From positions 1-18,959 of the forward strand of contig JAMWDF010000025.1 of assembly GCA_023818865.1 (NCBI GenBank): DNA of 18,959 nt, read 5' to 3'. The notes under the pieces are model-generated. The model had not been told where the DNA came from. It was given only the letters and a program-made list of their open reading frames with translations, and did not search any database. Of the stretch, positions 15,345-18,959 are shown in pieces (within the stretch, counting starts at the first letter, position 1; every line of letters begins with the position of its first letter). Source of the stretch: Candidatus Omnitrophota bacterium (GTDB taxonomy: Bacteria; Ratteibacteria; UBA8468; B48-G9; DSTR01). The translations under genes were made by a program, and so were the position numbers.

Positions 15345-15968
15345 CTAAAAGGAAGCCCTGTTTCTCAATCTGACAGAACTAGTTTGAGAAACAGGCTGTC
15401 TGTTTTTCATAGACGGGTCATTGCTCTTCCCCACCAGACGAATGACTACCCGAATCGGCGTCTCCTGCTCCACTTTATCCGCGGTTGTTAACCGAGTATT
15501 GTTCCCATCGTAAAACTCAAACCTGGAACCGGGAAGAATGGTCATATGCCTGTTCGGATCAAGACACAGCCAGCTGCTTGGCGGACCACTACTCGCCTCC
15601 CCATACCATAAAGTCGTCTCTGCTCCGCTGGCTGATGGCTCACTTTCCCCAGGCGCAATCCAATAATACTGTCTCTTGTCTTCCAGCGTATTACCAAAGA
15701 CAAGATACTGCTCAAATCTCTGCCCTGACCATCCATACAAATTGGTCGCATTTATTAAGCTTTTCACTACGTTGTTCCGGTCTCTATAGGCAATGGTGCT
15801 TACCATCTGATTTAGCACCTGCTGGACTTCGCTCCCGCTAGTAATTATCCGTCTGATTCTACTTGCCCGAACATAAAGCACCGTGACCAGAGCGAAGGCA
15901 ATCACTAAAAGGCTCATCGCTACTAATAATTCCACTATCGTATAACCGGCTGTTTTTCTCTCTTCCAT
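15345..15968 (-). CDS. PilW-like minor pseudopilin
   Basis: A 207-residue type IV pilin-like protein. The leader MEERKTAG is cut after Gly8 by a prepilin peptidase; the mature N-terminus YTIVELLVAMSLLVIAFALV has the conserved Glu5 and a methylatable first residue position. The helix continues to about residue 45 (RIRRIITSGSEVQQVLNQMV). The globular part is mixed and contains a WLCLDPNRHMTILPGSRFEFYDG segment with a strand pattern typical of PilW/GspJ-class minor pilins. Only one Cys is present, so no intrachain disulfide. It starts 9 bp after the PilV-like gene. The last codons (QPVSQTSSVRLRNR) are encoded by a 12-bp-arm inverted repeat, so the C-terminal tail may be shaped by an RNA hairpin. 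The PilW versus GspJ label is inferred from the position-5 Glu, size and operon order. Confidence 0.8.
   Translation of the reverse strand: MEERKTAGYTIVELLVAMSLLVIAFALVTVLYVRASRIRRIITSGSEVQQVLNQMVSTIAYRDRNNVVKSLINATNLYGWSGQRFEQYLVFGNTLEDKRQYYWIAPGESEPSASGAETTLWYGEASSGPPSSWLCLDPNRHMTILPGSRFEFYDGNNTRLTTADKVEQETPIRVVIRLVGKSNDPSMKNRQPVSQTSSVRLRNRASF
15357..15395. repeat. 12-bp-arm inverted repeat at the 3' end of the PilW-like gene
   Basis: CCTGTTTCTCAA (15357-15368) and its exact reverse complement TTGAGAAACAGG (15384-15395) enclose a 15-nt loop. On the transcribed minus strand the stem is followed by a short TTTT just before the TAG stop. It could attenuate read-through into the downstream paralogue or stabilise the upstream mRNA. 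Confidence 0.7.
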
Positions 15969-15977
15969 TGTTCCTCT

Positions 15978-16451
15978 TTAGTAAAGCCCATTCTTGCTAA
16001 CAAAAACCACAGTGCTTAAGACCGGATAATTGTTTTTCCGCCTTAGAACATAAATGTACACCTTCAGCAAGACAGCTCGATCATAGTAATCTTCCTTACT
16101 CAGAGTAGCCTCTACCACCCGGCCAGAAGCATCATAGCCAACCACGTATCGGTAAACCTTGAACTTGTCCCGGTATTCTTCCTCGCTGTAATCAGTTCCT
16201 GCCCCAGGCTGAGGATTTTCTATGTCAGTTTCTTCCCCAAAATCATCCTCCAGGTCATAGTAAATCGGAGGGAAATCTATCCCCTTAACCAGTTCTGCCT
16301 GCCCCTGAGCAACAGCCGTCGCTAACACCCGCTCCTGCGCCTTCTGGATTAACATCAGATTAGCCGCCAGCAACAGAAGCGTCCCGGCGATGACTAAAGC
16401 CACCAGAAAGATGGAAATCACCAGCTCTAGCAAAGAAAAGCCTGCTTTCAT
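15978..16451 (-). CDS. PilV-like minor pseudopilin
   Basis: A 157-residue type IV pilin-like protein. The very short leader MKAG precedes the mature N-terminus FSLLELVISIFLVALVIAG, with Phe1 and Glu5 exactly as in canonical prepilins (N-methylation and assembly signals). The amphipathic helix extends to about residue 55 (AQERVLATAVAQGQAELVKG). The globular part is rich in Asp/Glu and Tyr (YYDLEDDFGEETDIEN, YSEEEYRDKFKVYRYVVGYD) and ends with strands YIYVLRRK and LSTVVFVSKNGLY, a pattern of PilV/GspI-class proteins. There are no Cys residues. It starts 2 bp after the stop of the 603-residue pseudopilin, with AGGGT upstream, and ends 9 bp before the PilW-like gene. It probably joins a tip complex with its neighbours at the inner membrane, then in the fibre. 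Confidence 0.82.
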   Translation of the reverse strand: MKAGFSLLELVISIFLVALVIAGTLLLLAANLMLIQKAQERVLATAVAQGQAELVKGIDFPPIYYDLEDDFGEETDIENPQPGAGTDYSEEEYRDKFKVYRYVVGYDASGRVVEATLSKEDYYDRAVLLKVYIYVLRRKNNYPVLSTVVFVSKNGLY

Positions 16452-16453
16452 AC

Positions 16454-18265
16454 TCAGTAGACCCTCCAGCTACCTACCACCGGCAGGTAAACCCGGCGGC
16501 CACCCTTGAATGTCTGGAAAACGCTACTTACTTGCCGGTGGAGACTTCCAAGATAACTGACAGTGCCGCCAGCTAATCTTAACTGACCCTTCACCGCCAT
16601 CCCGCCCTCTACGCTTCCACTTTGTAAATGGCAATCAAGACTCCCTGTCTCGCTCAGAACCAATACCAGTCCCTTTACCCGGGCATTGTTCTGAAAGGCC
16701 AGTTTTCCTCGAGTGATAATCGCGGCGCCGCTTTTCTCCTTCATCACCTCAATCACTGTGTTGTTCAAGGTCAAAGTCCCACTGCTCTGGACCACTATTG
16801 TCCCCTTGACCGTGCAATTGGTCATAGTGGCTGCTCCCCCAGTTACTACTAAGGCTATTCCTTCATCGGTACTGCTGCCATCCAAAGTGCAGTTGCTGAA
16901 AGTCAAAGAGCTCACTCCGGAACCAGCTGCACTCATACCTTTGATGGTGCAAGTGTTAAAAGTGGCTGAACCAGTAGAAACAAAGAGGGCCAGTTTATCC
17001 GGAGTTGAAGAAGCATCAATGGACCAATTGCTCAAATTCTGGGAAGTAATCCCTGAACCGGTGAAAAACGCTCCATCTTTGACCGAAACATTACTTGCCG
17101 GATTACCCGTTATGGTTAAAGAACCGCTGGTTGTGCGGTTTAAAGCCAACCAGCCGTCATTGGTACAGTAAACGCTGATACCGGAGGTAAAACTGAAGCC
17201 ATCCTGAGAAACAAAAGCCACTTGCCGAGTGTCACAGGTAATAGAGGTTTCAAAATAGACTGCTCCGTCAGAGGCCAGAAGATAATTCTGGAAAATCCGA
17301 CCGTTATTCTCGTCTGTAATATGAAGGTGACCAGGAGGATTGCCTCCCCAAACCAGACTGATTGACTGAGAAATTACCTGTCCAGGCGGTGGAGACTGGG
17401 TATTGTCAAAATACCAAAGTTTGCTCCCCATATCGACTGTGCCAAAACGATAATATGTGTCCCAGCGGTTACCATTCTGGTCGGTTCTCTTATCAAACTG
17501 AAGGTCAAAAGTGCTTGGAGGTGAGGGAAACGATGGGAAAGAAGGAAGATTAGCCAAGACCGGGAAATAATCCCAAGGGGGAATGGTGTAAATACCTTCA
17601 TCCCGGGTAATGGTTTTTGTCCCTGGCAAACTGCGCAGGATGGTGGTATCACCAGTGGTTTTGTAAGCCAGATTACCATTTACCGTACCAGAGCTGCAGG
17701 AAAGGTCATAGGTATAGAGACTGTGCTTATTAAAAACTTCCGGTATTCCCCAGGTAGCTACCCGGGACTCACTCCCATTCCAGTCGCATAAAAATAGACC
17801 GCCAGCGTGACTCGGATTGTCCCGACCGTTAAGACCGCGGAGTCTCACTTCAACCGTGGCTGTCCTTCCCCGGTAAGAGCCAGTGCTGACAATCCGGTCT
17901 TGGTCAAAACCACTGTTGTCTTCCAGGTAAAGCGTACAGGAACCCTCCAGAAACCCAGCTGGCCGGAAACTAACTTGATTGGTTACCCAGGTATCACTTC
18001 CGGCATAATCAGAACCGCGAAAATAGGCCAGGGTGTAAGAGTAGTGAGAAGGATAATGGTGGTTCCAGTAGCCCTTATAATTCATCCAGTAAAGGCAATC
18101 CTGGATACCGGCCTCGGCAATCTTTAAAGCCAGGAATTTGTCTCGGACCTGGCTGGCTCGCCGAAGAGCCGTGGCGGCAGAAAGAACCACCGCCATAATA
18201 ATAGAGAGGAAAATCAGAACCATAACCAGGACTACCACCAGGGCTAATCCTTTATCTTGTTTCAT
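16454..18265 (-). CDS. PilX/GspK-like pseudopilin with beta-helix C-terminus (paralogue 1, 603 aa)
   Basis: First gene of the pseudopilin operon. The leader MKQDKG ends at Gly6, followed by the hydrophobic stretch LALVVVLVMVLIFLSIIMAV; +5 is Val rather than Glu, the GspK/PilX pattern. The alpha-1 continuation LKIAEAGIQDCLYWMNY and an aromatic block (WNHHYPSHY, about 67-75) are shared with the 549-residue paralogue, as are DQDRIVSTG, WGIPE-x-FNKH, the TIPPW-x-YFP segment, ENNGRIF, the VKGLVLVLS segment and the GSWRVY end. From about 380 to 565 short strands separated by Asn, Thr and Gly turns (NTCTIKG, SNCTLDG, TNCTVKG) suggest a right-handed parallel beta-helix, as in extracellular binding or pectate-lyase-like proteins; no catalytic motif was recognised. 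Residues 417-461 and 462-505 are a tandem duplication. The start has GGGAGG 3 nt upstream and an extended -10 promoter. Confidence 0.8.
   Translation of the reverse strand: MKQDKGLALVVVLVMVLIFLSIIMAVVLSAATALRRASQVRDKFLALKIAEAGIQDCLYWMNYKGYWNHHYPSHYSYTLAYFRGSDYAGSDTWVTNQVSFRPAGFLEGSCTLYLEDNSGFDQDRIVSTGSYRGRTATVEVRLRGLNGRDNPSHAGGLFLCDWNGSESRVATWGIPEVFNKHSLYTYDLSCSSGTVNGNLAYKTTGDTTILRSLPGTKTITRDEGIYTIPPWDYFPVLANLPSFPSFPSPPSTFDLQFDKRTDQNGNRWDTYYRFGTVDMGSKLWYFDNTQSPPPGQVISQSISLVWGGNPPGHLHITDENNGRIFQNYLLASDGAVYFETSITCDTRQVAFVSQDGFSFTSGISVYCTNDGWLALNRTTSGSLTITGNPASNVSVKDGAFFTGSGITSQNLSNWSIDASSTPDKLALFVSTGSATFNTCTIKGMSAAGSGVSSLTFSNCTLDGSSTDEGIALVVTGGAATMTNCTVKGTIVVQSSGTLTLNNTVIEVMKEKSGAAIITRGKLAFQNNARVKGLVLVLSETGSLDCHLQSGSVEGGMAVKGQLRLAGGTVSYLGSLHRQVSSVFQTFKGGRRVYLPVVGSWRVY
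16751..17017 (-). repeat. Tandem duplication of a ~45-residue beta-helix module
   Basis: Residues 417-461 (starting DASSTPDKLALFVSTGSATF) align with 462-505 (starting DGSSTDEGIALVVTGGAATM): both run D-x-SST, A-L-x-V, G-x-AT, N-x-CT-[IV]-KG, then a TLTFSN or TLTLNN strand. The 549-residue paralogue has a single copy of the module (about 408-449), which explains most of the length difference. Confidence 0.7.
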
Positions 18266-18279
18266 CTTCCTCCCAGTTA

Positions 18280-18309
18280 ATTATACCATTTCTCTGTCAT
18301 TTTCAGCAA
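18280..18309 (-). promoter_or_regulatory. Extended -10 promoter of the pseudopilin operon
   Basis: On the minus strand a perfect TATAAT (18285-18280) is preceded by TG one base upstream (TGGTATAAT), an extended -10. TTGCTG lies 18 nt further upstream. The predicted start is near 18273, leaving only a short leader that begins at the GGGAGG ribosome-binding site of the first gene. Confidence 0.65.
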
Positions 18310-18358
18310 CAGTTAGACTTCTTTAGCCACCGCTAGTTCGTTTTCGGCAGAGGAAAAG

Positions 18359-18388
18359 TTGACTTCTCTAAGTCAGTTCCGGTATTTT
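18359..18388 (+). promoter_or_regulatory. Candidate promoter of tilS placing the start at the ATG
   Basis: TTGACT (18359-18364) and TATTTT (18383-18388) are separated by 18 nt. Transcription would begin about 7 nt after the -10, at or next to the tilS ATG at 18395. No Shine-Dalgarno is present upstream of that ATG. A 6-bp inverted repeat, TGACTT-ctct-AAGTCA (18360-18375), covers the -35 region. Confidence 0.45.
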
Positions 18389-18394
18389 AATTAC

Positions 18395-18959
18395 ATGGCA
18401 GAACCAATTTTTGAAAAAGTCTTTCATTTCCTGAGAGAAAACAATTTGCTAGTTGGTCGGCATCGCATTCTAGTTGCTGTCTCCGGTGGACCTGATTCCT
18501 GTTTTCTTCTCCACTTTTTTCTCTGGCTGCGAAAACAAGAAAATATTAGGTTGCGCGTCGCTTACATCCATCATCATCTCCGACCAGAAGCTGATCGGGA
18601 ACTAACCTTTGTCAGAAAGATGGCGGAAAAAGCCGGAGTACCTTTTTCTTTCAGGCATATTTATCTAAAACGAGGCAATTCTCTGGAAAACCAAGCCCGT
18701 CTGGCTCGTTATCATGCCCTGGCAGATATTGCTAGAAGAACTAAATGCCAGACTATCGCTACCGGACATACCCTTGATGACCAGGCTGAAACAGTTCTCA
18801 TGAAAATTTTGCGCGGTTGCGGCCTGGCTGGTTTAAGGGGGATTCACCCGTATGCCCCTGGTTTGCCTGATTGCCCTATCTCCGTCATCCGTCCGCTTTT
18901 AACCTTAACCAAGGAAGAGATTCTGAAATATTTGGAGCAGAATTCTCTGCCTTTTCTGA
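18395..18959 (+). CDS. tilS: tRNA(Ile)-lysidine synthetase, N-terminal part (3'-truncated)
   Basis: Modifies C34 of the CAU-anticodon tRNA-Ile with lysine using ATP, so AUA is read as isoleucine. The reading frame opens at ATG 18395 and stays open to the right edge (188 codons); the rest lies outside. The N-type ATP-pyrophosphatase P-loop is VAVSGGPDSCFLLHFF (SGGPDS at 30-35). The family motifs YIHHHLRPEADREL (about 57-70) and ATGHTLDDQAETVLMKILRG (about 127-146, with the conserved His, Asp-Asp and Glu-Thr) follow, then GLAGLRGI, and RPLLTLTKEEI near the edge. All visible motifs are intact. It is divergent from the pseudopilin operon with 129 bp between starts. In many bacteria tilS precedes hpt and ftsH, which would be next but are not seen here. 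Confidence 0.96.
   Translation, partial: MAEPIFEKVFHFLRENNLLVGRHRILVAVSGGPDSCFLLHFFLWLRKQENIRLRVAYIHHHLRPEADRELTFVRKMAEKAGVPFSFRHIYLKRGNSLENQARLARYHALADIARRTKCQTIATGHTLDDQAETVLMKILRGCGLAGLRGIHPYAPGLPDCPISVIRPLLTLTKEEILKYLEQNSLPFL

Noticed and set aside
16751..17017. The repeated N-C-T-[IV]-K-G units as a CRISPR or mobile repeat.
   Set aside because: The repetition is at protein level with diverged nucleotides inside one reading frame; there are no spacers and no terminal repeats.
13860..17171. Plus-strand frames opposite the pseudopilins (13860-14210, 15485-15841, 16713-17171).
   Set aside because: The minus-strand frames have leader peptides, membrane helices and paralogue conservation; the opposing frames have none of these.

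Overview
This window is compact bacterial DNA, almost all coding, with mid-range GC by eye. It carries mostly housekeeping genes and one accessory cluster, and is truncated at both ends. The genes suggest a free-living bacterium with type IV pilin-like proteins, a potassium-dependent membrane pyrophosphatase, a malic enzyme and a family 4 glycosidase. That mix is common in anaerobic and thermophilic Firmicutes-like, Thermotogota-like and uncultivated candidate lineages. No rRNA, tRNA, transposase, integrase, phage gene or CRISPR array is visible, and I cannot name a phylum from the sequence alone.

Left block, + strand (1-2542): the 3' part of tyrS, a class II aldolase, folP (dihydropteroate synthase) and ruvX/yqgF. 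The gaps are only 7-16 bp, so this is probably the tail of one operon. It meets a minus-strand operon tail to tail at 2543-2564.

Minus-strand operon (7134 down to 2565): rplY/ctc, pth, hppA and a short malic enzyme. They are joined by a 9 bp gap, a 22 bp overlap and a 2 bp gap. The operon starts in a divergent promoter region (7135-7361). From the same region a near-consensus promoter (TTGACT-17-TAAAAT) drives a + strand operon: a GH4 alpha-galactosidase-like gene, gltX and a PadR-family regulator. The last two overlap by 50 bp.

uvrA (13465 down to 10652) converges on padR with a 4 bp stop-codon overlap. Its last codons are written over a perfect 34-bp palindrome made of two abutting 17-bp quasi-palindromes.

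Right block, minus strand (18265 down to 13619): a four-gene pseudopilin operon. Two large paralogous PilX/GspK-like proteins (603 and 549 aa), with class III signal peptides and probable parallel beta-helix C-termini, flank a PilV-like and a PilW-like minor pilin. No pilus ATPase, platform protein, secretin or prepilin peptidase is in the window, so the assembly machine must be encoded elsewhere. The operon has its own extended -10 promoter. Divergent from it, tilS (tRNA-Ile lysidine synthetase) runs off the right edge, and its predicted transcription start coincides with its ATG, suggesting a leaderless mRNA.

The most notable items are the paired beta-helix pseudopilins with an internally duplicated module in the larger one, the palindrome in the uvrA tail, and the possibly leaderless tilS.
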